In this document: piece by piece, positions 34,343 to 46,400 of the stretch
Layout: each line of letters starts with the position of its first letter
Position numbering within the stretch: the stretch's first letter is position 1
Assembly (NCBI GenBank): GCA_964019055.1
Contig: OZ025216.1
Coordinates: 496,001 to 560,000 of the forward strand
Length of the DNA: 64,000 bases
Reading direction: 5' to 3'
From: Anthopleura xanthogrammica
Taxonomy: Eukaryota > Cnidaria > Anthozoa > Actiniaria > Actiniidae
The notes under the pieces: generated by a model
Seen by the model: only the letters and a program-made list of their open reading frames with translations
Told to the model about the DNA's origin: nothing
Databases searched by the model: none
Made by a program: the position numbers and the translations under genes

Positions 34343-37326
34343 TCAGCTTGTTCCAAACAGGGGGATGGTGTCTTCAATGTCCTCTACACGCTGACGAGCA
34401 AACATCTCAAAGGATTTTTCTTGCCTAAGTAGACTGATGACAGCAGCAGTGTTGAGTGCCCACAGAGGGTTATCCAGTTGAGTAGAATTACTTGGCATTA
34501 ACTAAGGAAGATAACATAATATTATATACTCAAACATTTTTCCATCTTTATCAAGGCCACTCATGACCCCAGTAATGGTTATTAGCCATTCTGAGGGGTC
34601 AGCATTCATTCATATCGGCCAAAAGGACCTTCATTGTCTTAAAAAACGATAGAACAAGACAGTATCACAATAGATATATGCCTCATTCAATTGTTTTTTA
34701 AGACAATGAAGGTCCTTTTAGACAATGTGAACCAGTGTTGACCATTCTGAGCTTGAGGAAAAAACTGGGTTACAGTGCATTGTGGGACTGTTTTAGGGGA
34801 TATATTTCCAAGATGGCACCTAGTTTGTTCCCTAAAACTGTCCCATGATGCACTGCAACCCAGTTTTTTTCCTCAAGCTCAGAATGGCTAATATTTGAAT
34901 CTTTATAACTATTAGTAATATAGTGTGTCTTAACTTGTATAATATGAGAAAAATGATTAACAAATACACCTACAGTACTGTCATAAAAAATTACCCTGGA
35001 ATTCTTATAAAAACAGAAATTTTTTTTACCTTCATTAATCTATGACAATGGATAAGGCCATCCTCACCAACTTCAAAGACAGAGAAACCATCGACATACC
35101 TGTAAATAACATACACACACATCATAACATGCAAAAATAATTAGTAGGAATATCAACAAAAACTAATGTTCACCTAATCTAAAACTGCTATGCCACTAAT
35201 TTTGCTGGAGATAAAATTTAAGAAACCTTTTTTAACATGTTTTCTCAGTTTCAGACCACGTGTCATTCCCTGTAGTATCATTTCTTTGTTTAATGGTTGT
35301 GCATGAGAAGACACATGAATATGGATAACTCAAGCAAAGAATCTTATTCTAAAAAAAATGACGTGTTCTGAAATGGGAAAACATTAGGCTCAAGCTGTGG
35401 GCCTATAAAACAATATTATTAAAATACCTCTTATTATCAACATCTTGTTTGTTTCTGCTTCTGAACATGCTAAATCTTGGTACACCACTAACACGCCAAC
35501 GCACTATGATGTTGCAGTCTTTACTATCTTTGGTAATCTTGAGTATTTCCATGGTAGCATCTGTCATTAACAGCTGGCATATTATTCTCATTGATGTTAT
35601 GGAAATCCTATAGGCTTTTAAACCTCTATCACAAACAAAAACAAAAATATGAACACCAACAAAGCTTATTCAATAAGTACTACTACAGTTGAAACTCTCA
35701 CAAGCAACCAGATCAGTTACGGCCATGCTTTTGAAACCTTATTTACATTGCTGCTGAGTTTGTGTAATATAGAAATTTGCTGTATACATAAGATAGTTCT
35801 ACCTGAATGTTGTTCCAAGGAGACCATTCACAAAAGTTACATTGTTGTGGTAAAGTTCATATCCATGTCCTTTGGTGAAAAACAGAGGAATCTAGAAAAA
35901 TAATAATAAGCATTGACACTAAGTCAGGACACGGCTAACTCAAAGATCAAATCCTGAAAAACCTCTAGGCTGATCAAATTTAGGGCATGGCTATCTCACA
36001 GATCCAATATTAGAACTTAGCATGTTACGTAGGTTTTGCAGACACCACCCTTCATTCCTAATTAAAACATCTTTATCATAATTTACCTCCTCTCTAAGGA
36101 AATCAAACACAACTGCGAGATGTAAAGGATCACACTTGTTTTGTGTACTCTTCTTCATGGTATTTCTCTTGTTGCATAAGTCCTTGTAATAATTCATATA
36201 TAAGACTGTATTTACAGCCTCTGATTCCTTCAGCATGGATTCTTGACCATACTTATATACAGTCCAAACACTGTTCTTTTTGTTCTTATCGTGACTATGA
36301 TCAGATACTGAAGATAGTTTAACCTTCTGGGGTTCTAGTAATGTTTTTTGGTCCAAAGATTTCCGATACGTAGCAATGAAGTTCTTGTGAGTATCATAAC
36401 ACAGAGATAAAAGTGCTAACTGAGTATGGCTAACAAAAGGGTCCAGCCTAAGCGATGTAACTAGATTTGAAGGCATCTCCGGCCAAAATTCACTGATTCT
36501 TTTACTCCCTTGAACATTGTTAAAATCATCTGCAGACTTGCTTTCAGATCTGTTTTTAGATGTCACATGTTGTTTAGTGGTCAGCGTTGGTGCATGATGT
36601 TTGCACAGTTCATTCCCTGGGAGATCAAATTTTTGTACTGCCTGAAAATGCAAGATAAAGTGACAAAGAGTCATAATCATTGTTAAATAATTTATAACAT
36701 CATGGTCTAAACAAGAGGGTTGTAATAGACCATAGCAAACCAATCAGAATGCAGCATTTGCAATAGCCTACTTGATTGTTCATATTGAAGGAGGATAGCC
36801 AATCAGATTGGAGGATTTGCAATAGCCTATTCTCTACTATGTTGTTTATTGTGAAGTAGGATAGCCAATCAGGATGCAGGATTTAAGAAACACTGGCTTG
36901 TTTATACTAAACTGTAATGTAAATGAACACTCCCTGGAAGTCAAAGAGCAATCGAGAGAAACATGACTGAGGTTAAGCCCCCTCCCTCATGTTCTGCGAC
37001 CTCCATGTTGGATACACATGCTGCAGTCTTTGACAAATCAATGTGGGAAATAAGAGTCAAAAGAAAGAAAAGAAAGCAATCATATTCAAGGTCGTGATTT
37101 GTCACCAATAACAGATGTATAACCAATAAATCAGCTCTTTCAATACAACAACACCATGAAACTTTCCATTTTGCTTTGCGCATCGCCAGATCAGTAGTAA
37201 GGCTTGTTTTACCTGCGAAATACTTGGCGTATACTGCAGATGAGAATGAACATAATATACCACAGCAGACGACACCCTAGGCACAAGAAACCTTTGCTTT
37301 AACACCTGGCACCTAAACAGCGCCAT
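34343..37326 (-). CDS. C6orf136: C6orf136-like (DUF2358) protein, probably mitochondrial
   Basis: Six exons: 37326-37213, 36641-36087, 35891-35803, 35625-35428, 35099-35030 and 34501-34343, 1185 bases, 394 residues. The N-terminus MALFRCQVLKQRFLVPRVSS is basic and unacidic, like a mitochondrial presequence. The conserved part reads VTFVNGLLGTTFRGLKAYRI, EILKITKDSKDCNIIVRWRV, SGVPRF and FEVGEDGLIHCHRLMKLMPS. These align from memory with human C6orf136 (VEFVDNLLGLRTRG, ARWRVSGLPF, GLIHCHKLDKLMP). The function is not established. It has an NTF2-like DUF2358 fold by family. The start is 152 bases from ATP13A1 in the opposite direction. The large exon 2 is poorly conserved and Ser/Lys-rich. Confidence 0.88.
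34583..34735. mobile_element. Foldback element in C6orf136-like intron
   Basis: AAAAGGACCTTCATTGTCTT followed by AAAAAAC, about 60 bases of spacer, then GTTTTTTAAGACAATGAAGG and TCCTTTT, its exact inverse. It directly abuts the next foldback at 34741. Confidence 0.7.
34741..34892. mobile_element. Foldback element, second copy of the 29992 family
   Basis: ACCATTCTGAGCTTGAGGAA then AACTGGGTT ... AACCCAGTTTTTTTCCTCAA then GCTCAGAATGGCT. The interior GTGGGACTGTTTTAGGGGAT is also inverted (CCCTAAAACTGTCCCA). Shared modules with 29992-30113. Confidence 0.8.
35236..35394. mobile_element. MITE family (TTTCAGACCACGTGTCATTC), copy 1
   Basis: Left TTTCAGACCACGTGTCATTC, right ATGACGTGTTCTGAAATGGG followed by AAAACATTA. 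Same layout at 41512-41633 and 46238-46398. Confidence 0.75.
35925..36010 (-). mobile_element. SINE 3' fragment
   Basis: Minus-strand 3' modules of the SINE family in two successive copies (ACACGGCTAACTCAAAGATC and GGCATGGCTATCTCACAGAT). No tRNA head. Confidence 0.5.
36725..36890. repeat. Three imperfect tandem repeats in C6orf136-like intron 1
   Basis: Units carry CCAATCAGAATGCAGCATTT, CCAATCAGATTGGAGGATTT and CCAATCAGGATGCAGGATTT, two of them followed by GCAATAGCCTA. Each contains a CCAAT box. Confidence 0.7.
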
Positions 37327-37478
37327 AAATCACCATCTCGTAGTAAATCAAAGCAGGAAAAACAAGGAATATTGGCAGATCCTTGCACACTTGATGTTCA
37401 CTTACATAATTTACTACTGCTGTGACGTCACAGATCGTAGTCAGCGGTGAGTACGCATGCGTGTAGGGGTGATTCAAG
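37327..37478. promoter_or_regulatory. Bidirectional promoter of C6orf136-like and ATP13A1
   Basis: 152 bases. A perfect CRE palindrome TGACGTCA at 37423-37430, an NRF1-like palindrome ACGCATGCGT at 37453-37462, and CAAGATGGCG (YY1/TISU) that contains the ATP13A1 start codon at 37479. Confidence 0.75.
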
Positions 37479-37486
37479 ATGGCGTC
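37475..37486 (+). promoter_or_regulatory. TISU-like element over the ATP13A1 start codon
   Basis: CAAGATGGCGTC matches SAASATGGCGGC at all but one position, with the ATG being the start codon. TISU elements direct initiation on very short leaders. Confidence 0.65.
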
Positions 37487-40400
37487 CAAGATGGCCCCTT
37501 TGTCTGATGAGATACAATACATCAGTCTTTACAACTTAAGACCCATTATTCTACACTTCTATCTACTCCCATTCATCCCCCTGTATCTAACATGGCTGTA
37601 TGTATGGGTAGTGATGTATGGAGTCAATGAATATTTCGAAGCAGGGCTGATTGTGTTGGCTGTTATTGGCTGTGTTCAAATCTTGTCGTGTCTCTTTTGT
37701 CATTGGTCTGTTCATGTTAGATCTTTTTTTACTTGTTCATCGGTGAGTTATTTTTCATTCTTAACCATATAAGATATTTTTCATTTCTCTAACTCTTGTT
37801 CTGACCTCGATTATTATATTCCCCCATGAATCGATTTCCACTGCCCCTTGTAATATTAAAGGCATACGTGTAAGATCGTGTATTTTTGGTTTCATTTCTA
37901 ATACACACGTGCTTCCTAGGTGAGTAAAGCTTCTCAAGCAACGGTGATCAAGGTGGTTCCAACTCCTAATCATGGATGGCCTGAGCTACTGAACCTACAT
38001 CATGACAAGGTAGCTATCCAATCATTTTTCTGCTTATATCAGTGTTCTGTTCTTCTTCTTGTTTAATTGACATTAAAAATGAAAAATAAAAGCATGTGCA
38101 TGGTGTGTGCAGTTAAAAAGCATGCAGGTATGTATGGACAGAATAGTGCAGATTTTGTATGAGTGTAAAAATTCACGGCACATGGCATGGTTACGGCGTG
38201 GTGCGGACACAGAACCGAATGTTGAGTGTTTCCATACGTGGCATGGCACTGAAACGGTCATGGCAAGGCACAGTCCTTGCATAATTTTCTCATCATCATA
38301 CAAAAACTACTCTAGCTAAGAGAGGCGTTGGTGAGAGGCGAGTGCTCTTACCGCTACACCACCCATGCTTCCTTATAGGTATTTCATAATGACACATAAT
38401 AATAGCTGACTTTCTTGTCATGTTTTAACACAGGATAAAGCAACAGGCCAAGAAAGAATCTGGTTTAAATTTCAAAAAGCCAAGTATGTTTATGATGCAG
38501 AAGAAAAGAAGACATTTTGTCCTATTATATTCCCAATCAATGAACCAATAGACCATTATGTTAACTGGAAGGGTTACCAAGACGACGAGTCAGTGAAAAA
38601 TGCTGTGGATAGATATGGTAACAATGAGTAAGTACCATTAGATGATAATGTATTCATAGCAGCCTGATGTTGTTGGCAGCAAGTATTACATGTATACCTT
38701 CTACGGCCAACTCTCGTTACAGCAGACCCACTCAGGACCATCACTTGGTGTCCATATTTAACAAGTGACAGTCTGCAATAGCAAGAAGAAGCAAACAAGA
38801 AATGATTTGACTTAATGCTAAAGAAGCTATACAATGTCAGTAATGGCCTCACCATTTTAATTATTCTCTCTGACATGTGAAATCTTGTTTTCATAAGGCT
38901 GAACATGGATGTACCAGAGTTCATGGAACTATTCAAAGAACGAGCAACAGCACCATTCTTTGTGTTTCAAGTGTTCTGTGTTGGGTTGTGGTGTTTGGAT
39001 GAGTACTGGTACTACAGCTTGTTTACCTTATTCATGCTTGTTGCCTTTGAAGCAACTTTAGTACAACAGGTAAAACTACTTGAATCCAAGTCAAAATATA
39101 TAATAATAATAATTGGATAATAATTTATTCATTTATGGTGCACAAATATCAACTACTGTTTTCAAATGTGCATATATTATGGTTAAATGTAATTTTGGCC
39201 AAGATAACCCACTAGTTCCCTACAGTTCGCTATTTAAGTATGGTCAGTATGCACCTAGGTAATTACATTAATTTACAATATAACACCAATATATCAGTAG
39301 TCATTGTGATTATAACCACCTTTAGTCATCATCATCCTAATATGCGCCATTAATATTTGATCATTGTTAATCAATCATCATTCAACCTGATTAAAAATTT
39401 TTTTTTGTGTTTGAATAATAGCAACTGAAGAACATGAAGGAAATTAGAAAAATGGGTTCAAAACCTTACCTCATCCAGGTATGTATGTAGTGAACACTAC
39501 CACTACTAATAATAATATTCTACATTTATATAGCACCATATATACGTACTCTATGGCGCTTCACAGTCTACTACATGCCAAAAATATAGTTAAGAAAAAT
39601 TCTATCCTATATATTGTACACCGAATTGAAATACAGCGACCAAATCAAACAACCACCGCCCCGGACTGACCAGCTACTGTACTATAGGTGTTGAGACCAT
39701 ATGATACTACTGTATATACTAATAAAGAAATAGAAAACACACCTGTAGGCATGTGCAGCTATAAAGCAAATCACATGTGTAGTGGAGAAAGTGTAGGTGT
39801 GTTTTCTCAGGTTTCCTTTCTCATAAAGCAGTTATTTTATAATGGAAGAAGAATGATGTGTAACAGAGGAAGTGTGTGTGTGCCTTCTCTCATAAAGTAG
39901 CTATTTGATAATAGGAATAGAATGACTTGTGTCAGAGAAAGTGTACCTGTGTGCGTTCTCTCTTAAATCAGTTATTTTATGATGTATTGTCTGTTAGGTT
40001 TACAGGAACAGAAAGTGGAGATCTATTCTTAGTAACGAACTAATTCCTGGTGACATTGTTTCTATCGGTAAGATGGTGATCACTTCTCAGTAAATTAGTT
40101 TACATTTAGTTTACTTAATAATCTTTTCAAGGATATTTTATAATTTGTCTTATCTTACCATATAATTTTGATTGTTTTTTAGGGAGACCCAAAAATTCTG
40201 ATACTCTTATTCCTTGTGATTTGGTTTTATTACGAGGATCATGTATCGTTGATGAAGCTATGCTAACTGGAGAGTCAGTACCACAGATGAAGGTAAGAAG
40301 ATCTGACACAAATAATATGAGTTATAAATCAGTGATACATGTTTATTGATAATTTGGTAATGGTGTTGTCTTTCAGGAATCCATTGAAGATTTATCACAC

Positions 40401-43400
40401 AGTGAAGTATTTGATTTAGATCAACACAGCAAGCTGCATCTATTGTCTGGAGGAACCAAAGTAGTTCAGCATTCTCCACCCTTGAAAACATCTGCAGGTC
40501 TTAAGGGTGAGTGTGATTGATGCCAAAAACACTAGCTACACTCAAACCTCTACACAACGGCCGCTGTCGGGACAAAATTTTGTGGCCATTGTAGAGAGGT
40601 GGCCATTGTGAAGAGGTTTCAGTTACAGTATATGTACCTGTATGAACTCATTGGTAACTGGGACAACATTTCCTGGGCAATGGGCAGAGGTGTTGGGTAG
40701 AGGCCATTAGGTAGAGGTTGCCGATGTAGAGTGGTGGCTGTTGTGGAGAGTTTTTAGTTACAGTATATGTATGAACTAATTGGTAACTGGGACAACATTT
40801 CCTGGCCGTTGGGTAGAGGTGGCCATTGTGAGGAGGGAGGTGGCGGTATACCATGCAGTGGTAAAACCATTAATCACAGATCTTTGAAATTTACAGCCCC
40901 TGATAATGGGTGTATAGGATATGTCCTGCGCACTGGATTTAACACATCACAGGTATGTTGTGTCATTTATTTTGGAACATTTACCTTAAATTCCTGTTTG
41001 ATTTGGTCATATTTGTTAATGTACACATTCTTTATAACTGAAGAAATAAAGATAACCCAGGTTTTGCTAATTAATTTTGTTTGTTTGTTTCCAGGGCAAA
41101 CTGCTAAAAACAATCCTGTTTGGTGTAAAGCGAGTAACAGCCAATAACCTAGAAACATTTCTATTCATCGTGTTTCTCCTGATTTTTGCTGTATCAGCTG
41201 CTGTATACGTCTGGGTTAAAGGTATATTATTATACTAGGGACCTTAGGCATCATCAAACATCGAGGATGGGGTGCCAAAATGATGACATGACCACATTTT
41301 CAAAACAATTTTTTGTGCATGTGCAGCATTGCCTCCTGACTAGAATGTCAGTTGGTGTTTTTTCACGTCCTAGAGAGAACTGCAATGCAAAGGATGATGG
41401 CATGTGCATGAAAAACTGTTTCCAAAAGTGCTTGCATCATCATTTCAGTGTCCCCGTCCTTGATGCTTAAGTCCCTATTACTTATATAAAAACCTTATAT
41501 AATGCTGACATTCTTATTCATTTCAGACCACATGTCAATCCCTTGAGAATTATTTCTTTGTGAAATGGATGAAATTGGGACAAAGGATTTATTCTTAAGG
41601 ATATGACACATGGTCTAAAATGGGAAAACATTGTGCCCTCCCAAGCCCCTCCCTCTGCCATAGAGTTTTCCATGGACAGCAAATACTGTAACTTCAAAGC
41701 TCATGACATTGACCTTGGTTTCAATTCCAGGTACAGAGGACCCAAATCGTAATCGCTACAAGCTTTTCCTGGAATGTACTCTTATATTAACATCAGTGGT
41801 ACCACCAGAATTACCTATAGAATTATCGTTAGCTGTCAACTCCTCACTCATAGCCTTGCAAAAACTAGGTAATGTGCATTAATGTAGAATGAATCATAGT
41901 ATCATATATTGTACACCATTGTAAATACAGCCAATCAGAAGACGGGAAAACCATTTTATATTTGGTGGTAGTGTTCAACCTTAGCTGTAGTCTATTAGTT
42001 TGTGACTAGTAAAAATACTGGTTTGTGACTGTTGAATAATTCATCGTACTACCAGAACAACTAACTAAACTAGAACAATGTTCACATATTTCTGTTTAGC
42101 TGTGTACTGTACTGAACCCTTCAGGATTCCATTTGCTGGTAAGGTTGATATCTGCTGTTTTGATAAAACTGGAACCTTAACAAGTGATAACCTGGTGGTT
42201 CAAGGTGTTGCTGGACTCAAGTAAGTAGTGGTGATTTGTAGCAAGTGTAACGTTCATGTGCCCTAGACTAGTCCAGATTCTGCATGCATATTGTGTTTTG
42301 GCAATTTTATTATGGTATGAGATTGTAAACTTTTGCAAATAGAGATCAAAACCCCAGCCAACTGGAAGTTGCTGAGGATGCACAAACATGGGAAGTGCTC
42401 CCCCTAATGGTTACTATTGTTATTTTTTCAGTTTTAATGATTCAATTTTGAATGATTATTTATTTGATTTTCATTGAATTATAAACAGGGATGATGGTGA
42501 AGTGAGTTCAATAGCAGAAATACCAGAAAACACTTTGCATGTTTTAGCTTCATGTCATTCACTTGTGTGTCTGGATGACACTATTATTGGTGATCCACTG
42601 GAGAAAGCTGTGCTGCAGTCAGTGGAGTGGAGAATTACTAAAGGTATGTGAAAACACTTGAAACAACTGCTGGCTGATCAAAGTCTCAAATAAAAGCATG
42701 GCTAACACACATTAAATTGGAGTTGAGTTTGTAGTTGTTTTTTTTTTTTGGGGGGGGGGGGAGAGAGCTGGAGAACCTAGAGAAAAACCCTTGAAGAAAG
42801 GGATAAATCTGCTCACAGGAGACTCAAGCTCTGAATTCAAACCAAGAGAGGCAAGTGCTTTACAGGGGAAAAAGGATGCAAGATTTATGCTGTCTTTTAA
42901 GGCTTTCTTTCATAAAATTGACAACATTTCTTATTCATTTCTAATGCTGTGAATCTGTTCTACACAGGAGATCTAGTGATTCCCAAAAAGGGTCGTCGAG
43001 TAACCATGCGCATTATGCACAGGTTTCATTTTTCTAGTGCTCTTAAGAGAATGTCTGCTGTAGTTTCATTACAAACTCAAGGCTCAACAACAAGTGATTA
43101 TTTTGCTGCTGTAAAAGGAGCACCAGAAACACTGCGAAGCATGGTAATGAAGCATGCACTCACATGCTGTGTGCAGTCATAAAGCATGCTGGGGTTTGCA
43201 AAACATGAGAGAAGTGTTAGGAGAAGTATGTTGCATAGCGGAGTGCTTCTCAACACTCCTCTCATGCTCTGCCAATCCCCCAATGCTTTATAACTGTGCA
43301 CAGCACAGCAAACAAGTTTTTTATTTCTTTTATAAAATACGATTTACATGTACAATAACCGTTAATTGGGATAGAAATGACAGGAGTCCCCTGGTTAAAT

Positions 43401-46400
43401 ATTATTATTACTAGAAATACCCTTAAGATGGAGCACTGATGGGGAATGAAGGTGAAAAGAATACTTTTAGCTTCCATTAGAACAGCCTTGCTGAATTGAA
43501 GGTATTTAACCTAACCCTGATATTGTTTTTATGTATGATGATAGTACACCAAAGTACCAGATAACTATGATGATGTCTACAACAAAATGACTTGTCAAGG
43601 AGCAAGAGTGTTGGCTCTTGGATTCAAGAAACTAGGAGAATTAGCTGCTAAAGAGGTAAGTAGCTTTTGATCTGACAAAAAAAAACAGACATTCAAGGGA
43701 GAAAAACCAGAAAACCCAGAGAAAACCCTCGAAGTAAGGGAAGACATCTTCATTCTACCTCATCTCTTATGTAATTCTACAGATGAACTAATGAATATCT
43801 AATAATATTTTTGCAGGTTCGAGATTTAACACGTGAAAGTATCGAAAGTGAGCTGGAGTTTGTTGGTTTTGTTATCATTGCCTGTCCCTTGAAGGTGGAT
43901 TCCAAGAATGTTATTAAACAGATTCAAGATTCTTCACATTATGTAAGTTTTACCACATAGCCTTTGTAAAAAGAAAATCACTTATTTTATGCAGGGAATG
44001 ATTGCTCAGTCGTCCGAGCCAGAGGCTCATGAATAAAGCCCTTGATGCCAGATTGAATTGGAATTTGGGAGTTTATTTTCGTGGAGTGAGGAAAGCCTGA
44101 GAAACCAGACAAAAGCCCTTGAAGTAGAAGAACCAATTGCAGAGGTTGCACTGTCAGACTGACCCAAAGACTAATGTTTTTCTTAATGTGTTTGTTCCCT
44201 AGGTTAACATGATCACTGGTGATAACCCTTTGACTGCTTGTCATGTTGCTAAGGAACTGAGACTTACCAAAAAGGAAACACTAGTCATGACTCCCTCTGT
44301 GTCGACGACCGGCGAAACCGGTAAGTAAAGAACACAAACGTACCTACACTACCCCTGAAACAACCGCTGGGCTGATTTAAGCATGGCTCATTAGTATTTA
44401 GCATGTCTGGTTTTGTGGAGGGAGAAAAACCATAGGATCTGGAGAAAACCGTCGAATCAAGGGAGAGACCTAACAAACTCTACCCATTAGAGGACCCTCC
44501 TGAAAATCATCACCAATGAGTGTGACTTCCTCGTTAAATATAATAATAATAAATAAAAAAATGTGATGATGAGTCCAGGAATCAAACCTGTGACCCCAGA
44601 GGTGAGAGGTGAGTACACTATCGCTACACTGCACTTGAATCCTTGAAGGCGCGTCACCTGTGTGACCATTGTCGTCCACGAGACGAGGTTGATAATTAAG
44701 TAGTTTGTGTTTGCATGTTGACAGGGAAAGAAAAGTGGCACTGGGAACCAGTTGATGGATCGTTCAAGCTTCCTCTCATTCCACCAGGAGGATCAAATGA
44801 TCTTACCAACAAGTATGACCTGTGTTTAACAGGAGAGGTAAGTTTTTTGTTGGCACGGTATGTCCTGTCCCAAGTACAGCTTTTAAGTGTGACGTCAGTA
44901 GTATGGAAAAACGACTTCCGGTTCCAAAACAGAAAGCAGTTCTATGAAGAGCTTCCTTAGTATTTCTGCATGAGAGGATTTGTTGCCCGAAGTTCTAAAT
45001 GTTTCAACTGAAGGTCATATCATTGAGAATATTTTTCGCTTTGTTTTAGCGGTTTTGTAAGCAGTTGGACCCGGAAATACGTTATAAATCACAATTGAAT
45101 CAAATCAATCAAATTGTAGTTCTATATCGTTAAGGTGTGTGTTTTGTATGTTTTTCAGGCCTTTTCGTTCCTGCATACGTCACCTAACACGTCTAGTTTT
45201 CTGGATTCAGTGTTGCCTCGTGTACGAGTGTTTGCTAGAGTATCACCCAAGCAGAAGGTTAGTAGGATATGACCACAGGGTGCCCAATTTTGATAAAAGT
45301 GAAAGGTGAAAATGAAATACCTTTGTTTTCCTTTATAATTCCCCAATGGTATCTTATGTCTTAAGTTGTAATTATTTCTTACAAATAACGACATGTTTAT
45401 GTTTTGACATGGTAGGAGCTTGTGGTTACCAGACTCAAGAGTATGGGATACATAACACTGATGTGTGGTGACGGTACTAATGATGTAGGAGCACTCAAGC
45501 ATGCAAACTGTGGTAGGTATATCCTATTTATAGAGCTGTTTTCATATGGGTGGGAAATTACAGCACGCACGTACACGGTACGACATATTGTAACATTGAA
45601 ATGACTTCCCATAAGAATGGTTATTGTATGAGTGGGAAACATACGGTACTGACTTACAGCACGTACACGGTACGACATGCCGTAACATCCAATGGGCTTC
45701 TCATTGTCTTCCAGTAATTCATCCACTCACAACGCGTAGTTACGGCTACGATAAGATACGGCACGGCTACAGTACGATTACGAATCTGCCGTACCATTTC
45801 CCACTCATACGAAAACCAATTTATTAGGAACATAACTATGAAAGCATCACTAATGTTGTAATATTTGTGTCTAGGAGTAGCCTTGTTGACTGGTGCCCCT
45901 GAACGCCTGCCAGAACATGGTAAACGATTCACCAATAAACACAAGGATGACTCCACTTCCTCCTCCTCCTCGTCTAAACCCACGGTTAGAATAATGATTG
46001 ATGTGTTTGTCATTAGTTATGAGGCAGAGATTGAGATATTTTGTAATATTGTTTGTAACAGGCTGATAGTAAAAGCAGTAATGACATTACGATAGTGTCC
46101 CGAGGAAGAATCGCGGCTGCTGCTAGTCATTCTAAGGGATCTTCACGTGCAGCAAAGATGAGAGCGGTTGCTCGAGGAGAGGATACCAGTAAACCAGACC
46201 CACAGGTAAAGGGACAGACCTCTATACCTTGGGTGTAATGCTTTTCCATTTCAGACCATGTGTCATTCTCTTGACTATCATTTCTTTGTTTAACGGTTGC
46301 GCATGAGAAGTGATATGAATATGCATACAACTCAAACCAAGAATCTTATTCTAAAGAGAATGACACGTGGTCTGAAATGGGAAAACATTACGCCTAACAC

